8,952 nucleotides of DNA. Origin: Deltaproteobacteria bacterium (lineage in GTDB: Bacteria; Desulfobacterota; Syntrophia; Syntrophales; Smithellaceae). Every line of letters starts with the position of its first letter. Positions within the stretch are counted from its first letter, which is position 1. This document shows, piece by piece, positions 1-6,785 of this stretch. The notes below the pieces were generated by a model. It was not told the DNA's origin. It did no database searches and saw only the letters and a list, made by a program, of their open reading frames with translations. The position numbers and the translations under genes are program-made. The DNA lies in assembly GCA_011046295.1 (NCBI GenBank), contig DSAV01000027.1:1-8952 (forward strand), read 5' to 3'.

Positions 1-1316
1 ATTTTGGCGTAATATAAAACGAGAGAAAACGCCAGGAGGTTTGCCAGCGGTATAGCCATCCACGCGCCCAAAACTCCAAAAGCCCGCGATAAAAAGATGA
101 GCAGGGGAATCAGCAACACAGTATCACGAAAAACGAGCAGAAACATGGCCAACGTTCCTTTTCCTAGCCCCAAAAACATATTTATAAATACAAGTGTTGG
201 GGCTATGAACAGCAGAACTAAAACATAGATGCGCAGGGCGGGAACGGCAATTGCCATAAGCGCCGTGTCCTGGGAAAAAAGCATGACAATTGGTTCTGCA
301 AAAATAATCAGTAGCAAACAAGAAGCCAAGGCGATTGCGAGAGATATTTTAAGCGCGACAAAAACAGACTGTGACAGCCGCCTGTAAAGGCCGGCTCCAT
401 GACTGTATCCCACAATCGGCATCAGGCCGAAACCGATGCCGTAGAGAATCATCATAACCAGTCCATTTACCCGGAAACAAATGCCCAGGGAGGCGATGGC
501 AATTGAACCATATTGCGCCAATACGTGATTATAGACAATCAAAACCAGGCTGACAATCAAATTAGCCACTATAGAAGGAAAGCCAGCGGAATAAATCGAT
601 TTGATAATCGGAAGATTGGGGTATAGATATTCACGCCGAAGCTCATACCTGGAAGACTTCAGGCACAAAAAGTGCACGGAAAAAATAAAAGCGCAGAATT
701 GTGCAGTAACGGCCGCGAGCGCCGCGCCTTTGATGCCCAGAGCGGGAAAAATTCCAATCCCGAAAATCAAAAAAGGGTCAAGTATGGCGCTGCAAACAGA
801 GGCGACCAAAACGACATACATGGACAATAAAGGCCTTCCTTCCGCGCGCAAAAGGTTATTGGACATCATCGAAAATAGAAGAAACGGCGAACTGAAAGCT
901 ATGACGGTCAAGTATTCGCGACACAAAGGCATTATTTCGTCTGTTGCTCCGAAGGCTATGAGAATGTAATCGTGAAACAGAAAGACGCAAATAATTATCA
1001 ACATTCCGAATGAAAGCGAAAGAAAAAATATCTGGCCGGCGGTCTGTTTCGCCTGAAGGTTATTACCTGCCCCGAACATCCGCGCGGAAAAGGAGCCTGC
1101 CCCCACGCCGCTGCCCACGCCAATAGCCGCAAAAATCATCTGTATAGGGAAACAAATGGTCAGGGTGGCCAGCGCCTGCGGACTGAGCCGTGCCAGCCAG
1201 AACGAATCGATAAAGTTGTATATCGACATAGCCATCATCGCTACAATCGACGGCCAGCTCATCTTTATAATAAGCGGGAAGATTGCTTCCTTACCTAAAT
1301 CAAGCGTTTTAAACAT
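1..1316 (-). CDS. MATE-family efflux transporter (3' end cut by window edge)
   Basis: Inner-membrane antiporter predicted to export drugs or other organic compounds using a Na+ or H+ gradient. Read on the minus strand, an open frame starts at ATG 1316-1314 and runs without a stop to base 1, giving 438 codons; MATE proteins are usually about 450 residues, so little is missing. It is hydrophobic throughout, with many membrane segments. Family signatures seen are the N-terminal LxLGKEAIFPLIIKMSWPSI stretch, NNLLRAEGRP at residues 153-162 (the conserved RAEGRP loop), DPFLIFGIG from residue 180, and GFGLMPIVGYSHGAG in the second half, matching the repeat-related loop of the family. An in-frame TGA lies directly upstream, so 1316 is the earliest possible start. 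No convincing Shine-Dalgarno is visible, and the internal ATG at residue 19 would cut into the first helix. A GATAAT box (minus strand, 1344-1339) is a possible -10. Divergent from miaA. Substrate cannot be predicted. Confidence 0.9.
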   Translation of the reverse strand, partial: MFKTLDLGKEAIFPLIIKMSWPSIVAMMAMSIYNFIDSFWLARLSPQALATLTICFPIQMIFAAIGVGSGVGAGSFSARMFGAGNNLQAKQTAGQIFFLSLSFGMLIIICVFLFHDYILIAFGATDEIMPLCREYLTVIAFSSPFLLFSMMSNNLLRAEGRPLLSMYVVLVASVCSAILDPFLIFGIGIFPALGIKGAALAAVTAQFCAFIFSVHFLCLKSSRYELRREYLYPNLPIIKSIYSAGFPSIVANLIVSLVLIVYNHVLAQYGSIAIASLGICFRVNGLVMMILYGIGFGLMPIVGYSHGAGLYRRLSQSVFVALKISLAIALASCLLLIIFAEPIVMLFSQDTALMAIAVPALRIYVLVLLFIAPTLVFINMFLGLGKGTLAMFLLVFRDTVLLIPLLIFLSRAFGVLGAWMAIPLANLLAFSLVLYYAK

Positions 1317-1414
1317 ATTTCAAGTCAACTACTGGCAAATTATCGTCAGATGGTGTTATATAAACTTTGGATTGCTTACACATAATGGGTATCTTTTCAA
1401 GGCAATAATGTATT

Positions 1415-2323
1415 ATGGCAAAAAACCTTGTTGTAATTTTAGGACCAACGGCGTCAGGAAAAACCGCTATGGCGGCAAAGCTGGCCTTTGACCTCAGGGG
1501 CGAAATTATTTCCGCGGATTCCCGACAGGTTTATAAAGGCATGGATATCGGCACAGGCAAGGATTTGAATCAATATACGGTCCGGGGCGAAAAAATTAAA
1601 TATCATTTAATAGATGTCATCGCACCGCAAGAAGAATTCAGCCTGTACGATTTTCAGACTAAATTCTACCAAATATTCTCCGATCTTGCCGGGAAAAAAA
1701 TATTGCCGATTATGGTCGGCGGAACGGGTCTTTACCTGGAATCAGTTCTGGCAGCCTACGATCTGCCTCCGGCCCCTGCGGATGAACAATTACGCGAAAA
1801 ATTATCGGGAAAAACGAAAAGCGAGCTTCAAGAAATACTTTTATCCTTAAAACCGCGGGTGCACAACATAACGGATATGGAAGACACGCGTAGACTTGTT
1901 CGGGCAATTGAAATCGAGAGGGCAAGAAAAGGAACATTCCGCCTGAAGGAAAAACCGGAAATTGACGCTGCTGTTTTTGGCATAAAATGGGATAGGGCTG
2001 TTTTGCGTCGGCGCATCACGGGAAGGCTTGAAGAAAGAATGAACCAGGGAATGATTGAAGAAGTTGAAACGCTGCATAAAGAAGGGCTGTCGTGGGAACG
2101 ACTGGAAAGTTTCGGGCTGGAGTATCGCTTGGCCGCGCTGTATTTGCAAAACAAGCTCAGTTATCGAGAGATGACGCAAAGTTTGAATACAGGCATTCAT
2201 CAGTTTGCCAAAAGACAGGAAACATGGTTCAGAAGAATGGAAAAACGAGGAACAATTATTCACTGGATCGAAGGCGATAACTATACGTTGCTCAAAGAAA
2301 GCGTCCTGAAATATCTCAAATGA
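1415..2323 (+). CDS. miaA: tRNA dimethylallyltransferase MiaA (variant form)
   Basis: Transfers a dimethylallyl group from DMAPP to N6 of A37 in tRNAs that read codons starting with U; cytoplasmic. The 302-residue protein is close to the usual 300-315. The P-loop GPTASGKT is at residues 10-17, DSRQVY at 35-40 (the conserved Asp/Ser/Arg of the active site), YHLIDV at 63-68, GGTGLY at 102-107, then RRLVRAIEI and, near the C-terminus, QFAKRQETWFRRM, the family's KRQ-TWFR motif. Two places differ from the common form: DIGTGKDL (44-51) where DIGTAKP is usual, and FGLEYR where LGYRE is usual. An in-frame TAA at 1406-1408 forces the ATG at 1415; only a weak AAGG at 1399-1402 precedes it, 12 bases away. 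The stop overlaps the next start by 4 bases (ATGA), so the two are probably co-translated. First gene of a plus-strand pair, divergent from the MATE gene. Confidence 0.95.
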   Translation: MAKNLVVILGPTASGKTAMAAKLAFDLRGEIISADSRQVYKGMDIGTGKDLNQYTVRGEKIKYHLIDVIAPQEEFSLYDFQTKFYQIFSDLAGKKILPIMVGGTGLYLESVLAAYDLPPAPADEQLREKLSGKTKSELQEILLSLKPRVHNITDMEDTRRLVRAIEIERARKGTFRLKEKPEIDAAVFGIKWDRAVLRRRITGRLEERMNQGMIEEVETLHKEGLSWERLESFGLEYRLAALYLQNKLSYREMTQSLNTGIHQFAKRQETWFRRMEKRGTIIHWIEGDNYTLLKESVLKYLK

Positions 2324-3666
2324 AGAAAACAACCTTGGTTGATGATTATCTGCGCGATTACGCGGCGGACATAAAGTGGAAATTAACGGCGAGTAATACA
2401 AACAATATTTCCATGATTGTTGTGATACCCGCTTATGCGGAAAAAGAAACTCTATTTTCCACTCTGATGTCTCTGGCGCAAAATCCTGTTTCATCTTTGG
2501 ATGAATCTCTTATTTTATGCGTAATCAACAACAAGAAAACCTCACCATCCGATGATATAAGGAATAACCGGCAAACGATTGGAATCATCGACGCCTTGAT
2601 AAAGAAAAAGTCCATTAATAATAATAGTATATCGCCTGAAACCCAATTGCTTATAAAATGTCTGGCAGATGCGAGAATTAACCTGGGCTATATTGACGCT
2701 TCTTCGACGGGATATGAAATTCCGGAAAATGCGGGCGGGGTAGGGATGGCCAGAAAAATCGGCATGGACATGGCGTTGCGGTTGTCCAAGGAAAAAGCTC
2801 CTGCGCGTAATCTGATTTTGAGCCTTGACGCCGATACTTTGGTCAGGGAAAATTACCTGCCGGCAGTGAAAAATTATTTTACCAAAAGAATAAACACGGC
2901 GGTCATTTCCTATGAGCATCAGACGCCCGCTCGCGCCGAAGAAGCGGCGGCGATATGCTGTTATGAAATCTTTTTGCGTTATTGGGTTTTGGGGCTCGGA
3001 TATGCCAAATCTCCCTGGGCTTTTCATTCCATAGGTTCAACTATTGTGACGACAACCGACGCCTATCTGGCCGTAAGAGGCATGAATAAGAGGGATGCAG
3101 GTGAAGACTTTTATTTTCTCAATAAACTTGCTAAAATCAGCGGCATTCATTACTTGAAAGAAACATGTGTTTACCCTTCGGCACGCCCCTCCACGCGCGT
3201 GGTATTCGGCACAGGTAAAAGAATTCAAAGATTTCTCTCCGGCATCCAGCAGGAATATCTTTTATATGATCCAAAAATATTTCAAGTGCTGGCCGATTGG
3301 CTCGAGTACATGCGCAGCGCGATTGATTGCACGGAAAATGAGATTATGACGGCGGCCAGTAAAATACATCCATATCTGTCAAATTATCTTGCCGATGCGG
3401 GATTTGCGCAAGCGTGGATGAAAATCAGAAAAAACGCGACGGATACAGACGCGCTCCTGCGTCAGTTTAATTTCTGGTTTGACGGATTTAGAACTTTGAA
3501 ATTTGTTAATTATTTTACCAGAAATGTTTATCCCCAAATTAACATGTTTACGGCGCTTGGAAAACTTCTCTTCGCGTACGGGGATAAAGGATTTAATTTA
3601 TCCGCAGATATTCCTCAGTTGGAGGAGCAATGGAGAATTTTGCAATACCTCAGGAATTTGACATAA
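2320..3666 (+). CDS. Family 2-like glycosyltransferase (GT-A fold), specific product unknown
   Basis: Predicted nucleotide-sugar-dependent glycosyltransferase of 448 residues; donor and acceptor cannot be read from sequence. After a short N-terminal segment, the GT-A signature IVVIPAYAEKETL is at 33-45. The metal-binding DxD lies in SLDADTLV, with D170 and D172. Further on comes GSTIVTTTDAYLAVRGM and then AGED (260-263), the usual place of the acidic acceptor-activating ED motif. PSTRVVFGTGKRI follows, and then a roughly 150-residue alpha-helical-looking C-terminal part I do not recognise. No signal peptide and no clear membrane helices, so likely cytoplasmic or peripheral. Its ATG overlaps the miaA stop by 4 bp and there is no good ribosome binding site of its own, pointing to translational coupling. 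The segment 98-135 between strand 1 and the DxD is longer than in simple GT2 enzymes. Assignment to the GT-A superfamily is firm; the exact family is not. Confidence 0.8.
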   Translation: MKKTTLVDDYLRDYAADIKWKLTASNTNNISMIVVIPAYAEKETLFSTLMSLAQNPVSSLDESLILCVINNKKTSPSDDIRNNRQTIGIIDALIKKKSINNNSISPETQLLIKCLADARINLGYIDASSTGYEIPENAGGVGMARKIGMDMALRLSKEKAPARNLILSLDADTLVRENYLPAVKNYFTKRINTAVISYEHQTPARAEEAAAICCYEIFLRYWVLGLGYAKSPWAFHSIGSTIVTTTDAYLAVRGMNKRDAGEDFYFLNKLAKISGIHYLKETCVYPSARPSTRVVFGTGKRIQRFLSGIQQEYLLYDPKIFQVLADWLEYMRSAIDCTENEIMTAASKIHPYLSNYLADAGFAQAWMKIRKNATDTDALLRQFNFWFDGFRTLKFVNYFTRNVYPQINMFTALGKLLFAYGDKGFNLSADIPQLEEQWRILQYLRNLT

Positions 3667-3674
3667 TGCTCATT

Positions 3675-3721
3675 CAAGCACGGATTAATCTGCTTGACGG
3701 CTACGCCTTTTGCGTATAGCC
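3675..3721 (+). promoter_or_regulatory. Two adjacent hairpins and a possible promoter before the lipoprotein gene
   Basis: Hairpin 1 pairs CAAGCA (3675-3680) with TGCTTG (3691-3696). Hairpin 2 pairs GGCTACGC (3699-3706) with GCGTATAGCC (3712-3721): 8 pairs with a 2-base TA bulge and loop CTTTT. Neither is followed by a T-run, so they are not good intrinsic terminators. TTGACG (3694-3699) and TATAGC (3715-3720) could form a -35/-10 pair, but the 15-base spacer is short. The segment may separate the glycosyltransferase transcript from the lipoprotein gene; this is inference. Confidence 0.3.
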
Positions 3722-3762
3722 TTGATAAAATAAATATTACTGTTACTTCACAGGGGATGAGT

Positions 3763-4845
3763 ATGAAAAAAAGATTTTGCGTAAAATTGGTTGTTCTTAT
3801 TGGTTTAATCTTTTTTGCGCTGGGTTGCACGCAGGATACAGAAGTAAAAGAAACACCAGCCGCGGTTGATGAAGTTAATGAGACACAGGCGACAGCAATC
3901 AAAACGCCCTTAGCGGGCGACCGGGATAACACCAATAAATCAAAACCAAAAAAAGTTGATAGCGATGTTGCGGTAAGTGTTGATGGCAAAGTATTGAAGA
4001 AGTCCGAACTGGATAAAGACGTCGCGGCATTAATGAAAGCTTACGCGGACAGAATTCCGAAAGATAAAACTTCGGAAGTGCGGGCGGATGTAAGAACCAG
4101 GTTCATCGAAAATTTTATAGTACGAACCCTTTTGCAAAACGAAATTGAGAAGCGCAATATTCAAGCTAGTGCAAAGGAAATAAATGAAGTAGTGGAAGAA
4201 ATAAAAGGAAACCTGCCTTCCGGGAAAGACTTGGCAGATTTTCTTAAGGCAAACAACATGTCTGAAGAAGAATTTAGCGAAAGAATGGCTTCTGATGTAA
4301 AAATTAAAAAAATGATTATGCAGGAACTGGGAAAAAAGGCGAAGCCGACAAGGCGCGAGATCAAAAAATTCTACAATGACCATATCGATAATTTTATTAT
4401 TCCTGAAAATGTTCATGTTCGCCATATTCTCATAACTATTGCCGATAAAGATAGCGATAAGGTAAAAGAACAAAAGAAGTCAAAAATGGAAGATATACGT
4501 ACTCAAATAATTGTGGGCGCGGATTTTGCGGAACTTGCCGCTAAAAACTCTGAATGCCCCAGCAGGGAAAACGGCGGCGATTTGGGCAATATAACGAAAG
4601 GACAGACGGTTGAACCTTTTGAAGACGCCGCATTTTCGCAGGATATTGACGAGATTGGACCTGTGGTAACAACCGATTACGGCTACCATATTATTCAGGT
4701 TTTGGAAAAAAACAAGGAAGTGAAAATTGCTCTCAAAGAGGTCAGACAAAATATTTCAGATTATCTGATGGAACAAAAACAGTCAGAAGCATTTGCTGCT
4801 CTGATGGAAAAATTACGGGCAAAAGCGGATATCGTGGTAAATTAG
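3763..4845 (+). CDS. Peptidyl-prolyl cis-trans isomerase lipoprotein (SurA/PrsA-like, parvulin domain)
   Basis: Likely a membrane-anchored periplasmic chaperone/prolyl isomerase assisting folding of secreted or outer-membrane proteins. I set the start at ATG 3763, giving 360 residues, because AGGGG (3752-3756) sits 6 bases upstream and the protein then begins with a lipoprotein signal: MKKR, a hydrophobic stretch at 9-20 and lipobox ALGC with C22 as the lipidated residue. The earlier in-frame ATG at 3694 would place 23 unlikely residues ahead of the signal; ATG 3757 directly abuts the AGGGG. Residues 23-67 are a polar, Lys/Asp/Glu/Thr-rich linker. A SurA-N-like helical domain begins at VAVSVDGKVLKKSEL (69-83) and runs to about 205. 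The parvulin domain runs from VHVRHILI (217-224), through NGGDLG (270-275), to YGYHIIQV (306-313), with the paired histidines H221 and H309 both present. The residue after C22 is Thr, not Asp, which in enterobacteria would favour outer-membrane sorting. Converges with panB. Confidence 0.88.
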   Translation: MKKRFCVKLVVLIGLIFFALGCTQDTEVKETPAAVDEVNETQATAIKTPLAGDRDNTNKSKPKKVDSDVAVSVDGKVLKKSELDKDVAALMKAYADRIPKDKTSEVRADVRTRFIENFIVRTLLQNEIEKRNIQASAKEINEVVEEIKGNLPSGKDLADFLKANNMSEEEFSERMASDVKIKKMIMQELGKKAKPTRREIKKFYNDHIDNFIIPENVHVRHILITIADKDSDKVKEQKKSKMEDIRTQIIVGADFAELAAKNSECPSRENGGDLGNITKGQTVEPFEDAAFSQDIDEIGPVVTTDYGYHIIQVLEKNKEVKIALKEVRQNISDYLMEQKQSEAFAALMEKLRAKADIVVN

Positions 4846-4864
4846 CGCCTGGATTTTCCGCTAA
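4842..4864. other. Small inverted repeat in the convergent gap
   Basis: TTAGCG (4842-4847) and CGCTAA (4859-4864) are exact inverted copies around an 11-base loop, in the 28-bp gap between the convergent lipoprotein gene and panB. The repeat includes the lipoprotein stop codon. With 6 pairs and no T-run on either side it would be at best a weak bidirectional terminator. Confidence 0.25.
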
Positions 4865-4873
4865 CCTGAATAT

Positions 4874-5692
4874 TTACTTAAAACTGTGTTCAGCATCCGG
4901 GAAAGTTTCGTTTTTCACTTCGGATATGTAATTTTTGACCGCTTTTCTGATTTCCTGGTTTAAATTTGCATATTTTTTGACAAATTTCGGCGTCATTCTT
5001 TCGTATGTGCCCAGCATGTCGTTGACCACCAGAACCTGGCCGTTACAGTGAATTCCGGCGCCGATCCCTATTGTCGGGATGGAAATGGATTGCGTAATAT
5101 CTTGGGCCAGTTTTCCCGGGACACATTCCAAAACAAGTGAAAAAGCGCCCGCTTCTTCCAATATTCTGGCGTCATCCATCATTTTTTCCGCCGCGTCCTC
5201 TTTTTTACCCTGAACTTTGTAACCTCCGATTTGATGGATTGATTGAGGTGTCAGGCCGAGGTGCGCCATCACCGGGATACCGGAACTGGTAATTTTATAT
5301 ACGGCGTCGGACTGTTCCTTCCCCCCTTCGAGTTTTACCGCCTGCGCGTTCGCTTCTTGCAGGAAACGCCCGGCATTGGCCAGCGCTGCCTGCGGAGAAA
5401 CCTGATAAGACATGAAAGGCATATCCGCCACAATCAGTGCTCTTTGTGCGCCACGGGCAACTGCCTTCGTGTGGTGAAGCATGTCTTCCATCGTTACCGG
5501 AAGTGTTGTGTCGTACCCTAAAACAACATTGCCCAGAGAATCGCCGACCAGGAGTATATCGATATCACACTCATCAAGAAGCAGAGACATGGAGTAATCG
5601 TAAGCGGTGAGCATGGTGATTTTTTCTCCCGTATCCTTCATTTTTTTTATATCAAGGATTGTTCTCCTGTGCGTCTTATTCTGTGTACTCAT
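4874..5692 (-). CDS. panB: 3-methyl-2-oxobutanoate hydroxymethyltransferase (ketopantoate hydroxymethyltransferase)
   Basis: First committed step of pantothenate (and so CoA) synthesis: moves a hydroxymethyl group from 5,10-methylene-THF to 2-oxoisovalerate to give ketopantoate; a cytoplasmic, Mg2+-dependent TIM barrel. The 272 residues are within the normal length range. Family motifs occur in order: LTAYDYSMS from 28, VGDSLGN with metal ligand D51, ADMPF with metal ligand D90, VKLEGG with K120 and E122, MAHLGLTPQ from 142, LVLECVP with the proposed catalytic E189, IPTIGIGAG, and GQVLVVNDMLG. Offsets to the E. coli residues I recall (D45, D84, K112, E114, E181) are a steady 6 to 8, so the active site looks complete. 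AGGAG lies about 8 bases before the ATG, inside the end of the upstream gene, and the ATG overlaps that gene's TGA by 4 bp. Second gene of a minus-strand pair; panC and panD are not in the window. Confidence 0.97.
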   Translation of the reverse strand: MSTQNKTHRRTILDIKKMKDTGEKITMLTAYDYSMSLLLDECDIDILLVGDSLGNVVLGYDTTLPVTMEDMLHHTKAVARGAQRALIVADMPFMSYQVSPQAALANAGRFLQEANAQAVKLEGGKEQSDAVYKITSSGIPVMAHLGLTPQSIHQIGGYKVQGKKEDAAEKMMDDARILEEAGAFSLVLECVPGKLAQDITQSISIPTIGIGAGIHCNGQVLVVNDMLGTYERMTPKFVKKYANLNQEIRKAVKNYISEVKNETFPDAEHSFK

Positions 5693-6585
5693 GATTTAAC
5701 TCCTGCTAAAATGTTTCTGATTTGATTTGCCTGCTTTTCATTAATTGATTTTTTTCGCAGGGCTGTGTCCACTGTGGCCAGCCCAAGGGCGTAATATAGC
5801 CCGAGGTGGCCGGGAGAGTTTCTCTTTATAGTGCTTATGTGCTTTTGTATAGTGCTGGTATCGCCGCGGGCGATGGGGCCGGTTAGTGCCTTGACAGGAC
5901 CGGAACGTTCAATATTCTTCAAACTGCCGTAAACCAGCGGCAGATAAGCCTTCCGGGCCTGCCTGTTTTTAAAGCCAAGTGTCTGGTAAATGGATTCTAC
6001 GGTATTGAGCAATGTAACAAGGTAATTGGACGCAAAACAGGCAGCGGCGTGATAAAGGGGTTTCTGGGCATCTGAGATAAAAAGAGGAATTCCGTTTAAA
6101 TCTCCGACAATATTTTTTGCGATTGGCTTGGCTTTGCCCGTAGCGGTAATTCCGAAATAGCTTCCGGGTATGTTTTTAACTGCGTTGGCAATTGAAGAAA
6201 AACTCTGTAGGGGATGAATGCTTCCCACGTAAGCACCGGCTTTTTTGGCCGCAAAAAGAAGGTCGACGCCTCCCGCGCCGCTCATGTGAAAAACATATTT
6301 TCCTTTTATTGCTTTAGAAAGGGCTATTTCGCGGCAGACGGATGAAATAATGTCGTCAGGCGTGGTAATCAAAATGCATTCGCCATGAAGCGGAGCTTCC
6401 TTCGCATCATGAAGATTTATGCCGCCAATGTATTTTTTTGCTCTTTTCAATGCCGTAGGAGATTTATCGTATAATGCGGCAATTTTATGACCGGAATTTT
6501 TTAAAAGGGAGCCTATGGCCGTTCCCACCATGCCCAAACCTACAATGCTGAAGGTATAAAACTTTTTTTTCATTGAACAACCCAT
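5689..6585 (-). CDS. Rossmann/DUF2520 dehydrogenase, candidate alternative ketopantoate reductase (PanG-like)
   Basis: NAD(P)-dependent oxidoreductase of the Rossmann-like plus DUF2520 architecture. The nucleotide-binding GLGMVG is at 16-21, preceded by a beta-strand and followed by LYDKS at the end of strand 2. SIHPLQSF (122-129) and YHAAACFASNYLV (from 178) are hallmark stretches of this family, and the helical C-terminal half fits DUF2520. It overlaps panB by 4 bp and is transcribed ahead of it, so the pair should be made together. I infer a role in reducing ketopantoate, the PanB product, to pantoate; from memory, a Francisella enzyme named PanG does this and belongs to the same superfamily. 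Start: ATG 6585 gives 298 residues, with GGAAGG 9 bases upstream but buried in a hairpin; ATG 6573 gives 294 residues beginning MKKKFYTF and is an equally reasonable choice. It is not PanE-like in its C-terminal half. The superfamily call is strong; the substrate is inference. Confidence 0.82.
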   Translation of the reverse strand: MGCSMKKKFYTFSIVGLGMVGTAIGSLLKNSGHKIAALYDKSPTALKRAKKYIGGINLHDAKEAPLHGECILITTPDDIISSVCREIALSKAIKGKYVFHMSGAGGVDLLFAAKKAGAYVGSIHPLQSFSSIANAVKNIPGSYFGITATGKAKPIAKNIVGDLNGIPLFISDAQKPLYHAAACFASNYLVTLLNTVESIYQTLGFKNRQARKAYLPLVYGSLKNIERSGPVKALTGPIARGDTSTIQKHISTIKRNSPGHLGLYYALGLATVDTALRKKSINEKQANQIRNILAGVKS

Positions 6586-6616
6586 AAAAAAAGGCCTTCC
6601 GCGACAGGAAGACCTT
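6586..6616 (-). terminator. Intrinsic-terminator-like hairpin in the pan leader (candidate attenuator)
   Basis: On the minus strand AAGGTCTTCC (6616-6607), loop TGTCGC and GGAAGGCCTT (6600-6591) form a 10-pair stem with one G-U wobble. The T-run (6592-6586) overlaps the last two bases of the stem and continues five more bases, to directly before ATG 6585. The layout is that of a Rho-independent terminator on the minus strand only; on the plus strand the run of As precedes the stem. No minus-strand coding gene lies upstream, so it sits in the leader of the DUF2520-panB pair rather than at the end of another operon. The 3' arm also holds the only Shine-Dalgarno-like GGAAGG for ATG 6585. Confidence 0.7.
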
Positions 6617-6677
6617 CGTGAAAAACCAAGAATAATTACCGTCTCAGTCTATATAAAGGATCCAAGCGGTTATGATT

Positions 6678-6706
6678 TCAATAACATAAGTGCCGGGCGG
6701 CGTCAA
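6678..6706 (-). promoter_or_regulatory. Candidate promoter for the DUF2520-panB pair
   Basis: On the minus strand TTGACG (6706-6701) is followed after 17 bases by TATTGA (6683-6678). The -35 is good (5 of 6) and the -10 poor (3 of 6). Transcription would start near 6671 and give a leader of about 85-100 bases containing the terminator-like hairpin. A second option is TTGAAA (6681-6676), 18 bases, TTTATA (6657-6652), which gives a shorter leader. Confidence 0.35.
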
Positions 6707-6727
6707 TCGGTTTTTGTGTGAACAAAC

Positions 6728-6756
6728 TTGTGTTTAACGGCGCACTTGGATATATA
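6728..6756 (+). promoter_or_regulatory. Candidate promoter for the HAD-tilS pair
   Basis: TTGTGT (6728-6733), a 17-base spacer and TATATA (6751-6756), with TATAAA at 6753-6758 as an alternative -10. It lies 30 bases before the HAD start, and its -35 stands 22 bases from the opposing pan -35, so the two promoters are back to back and could share a regulator. Confidence 0.4.
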
Positions 6757-6785
6757 AAGGCTAAAGAGGGGGATAATGAAACAGA

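Noticed and set aside
601..969. A 122-codon plus-strand frame, and another at 1156-1491
   Set aside because: The first is antisense to the MATE gene. The second begins antisense to it and runs into the miaA start in another frame; neither has protein-like composition or a ribosome binding site.
1317..1414. Defined promoters in the MATE-miaA divergent gap
   Set aside because: A GATAAT box (minus strand) and TTGGAT-17-TATCTT (plus strand) are present, but neither has a matching partner element or spacing good enough to annotate.
1847..2494. A 215-codon open frame on the minus strand
   Set aside because: It lies opposite miaA and the start of the glycosyltransferase, both with clear family motifs; its composition (Phe/Ser/Arg-rich, no motif) is typical of an antisense shadow.
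2542..3027. A 161-codon minus-strand frame
   Set aside because: Antisense to the glycosyltransferase across its DxD region; no recognisable domain.
4030..4473. A 147-codon minus-strand frame rich in Phe and Ile
   Set aside because: Shadow of the Lys/Glu-rich lipoprotein gene; such genes routinely give Phe-rich antisense frames.
6670..6687. Minus-strand mini-frame MLLKS upstream of the leader hairpin, considered as an attenuation leader peptide
   Set aside because: Only five codons with no ribosome binding site, and it overlaps the proposed -10; two Leu codons are not enough to argue for amino-acid-sensing attenuation.
6586..6720. T-box or known pan-motif riboswitch in the pan leader
   Set aside because: No T-box consensus (such as GGUGGNACCGCG) and no hairpin with the paired bulged adenosines of the pan motif could be seen by eye; left as a covariance-model check.
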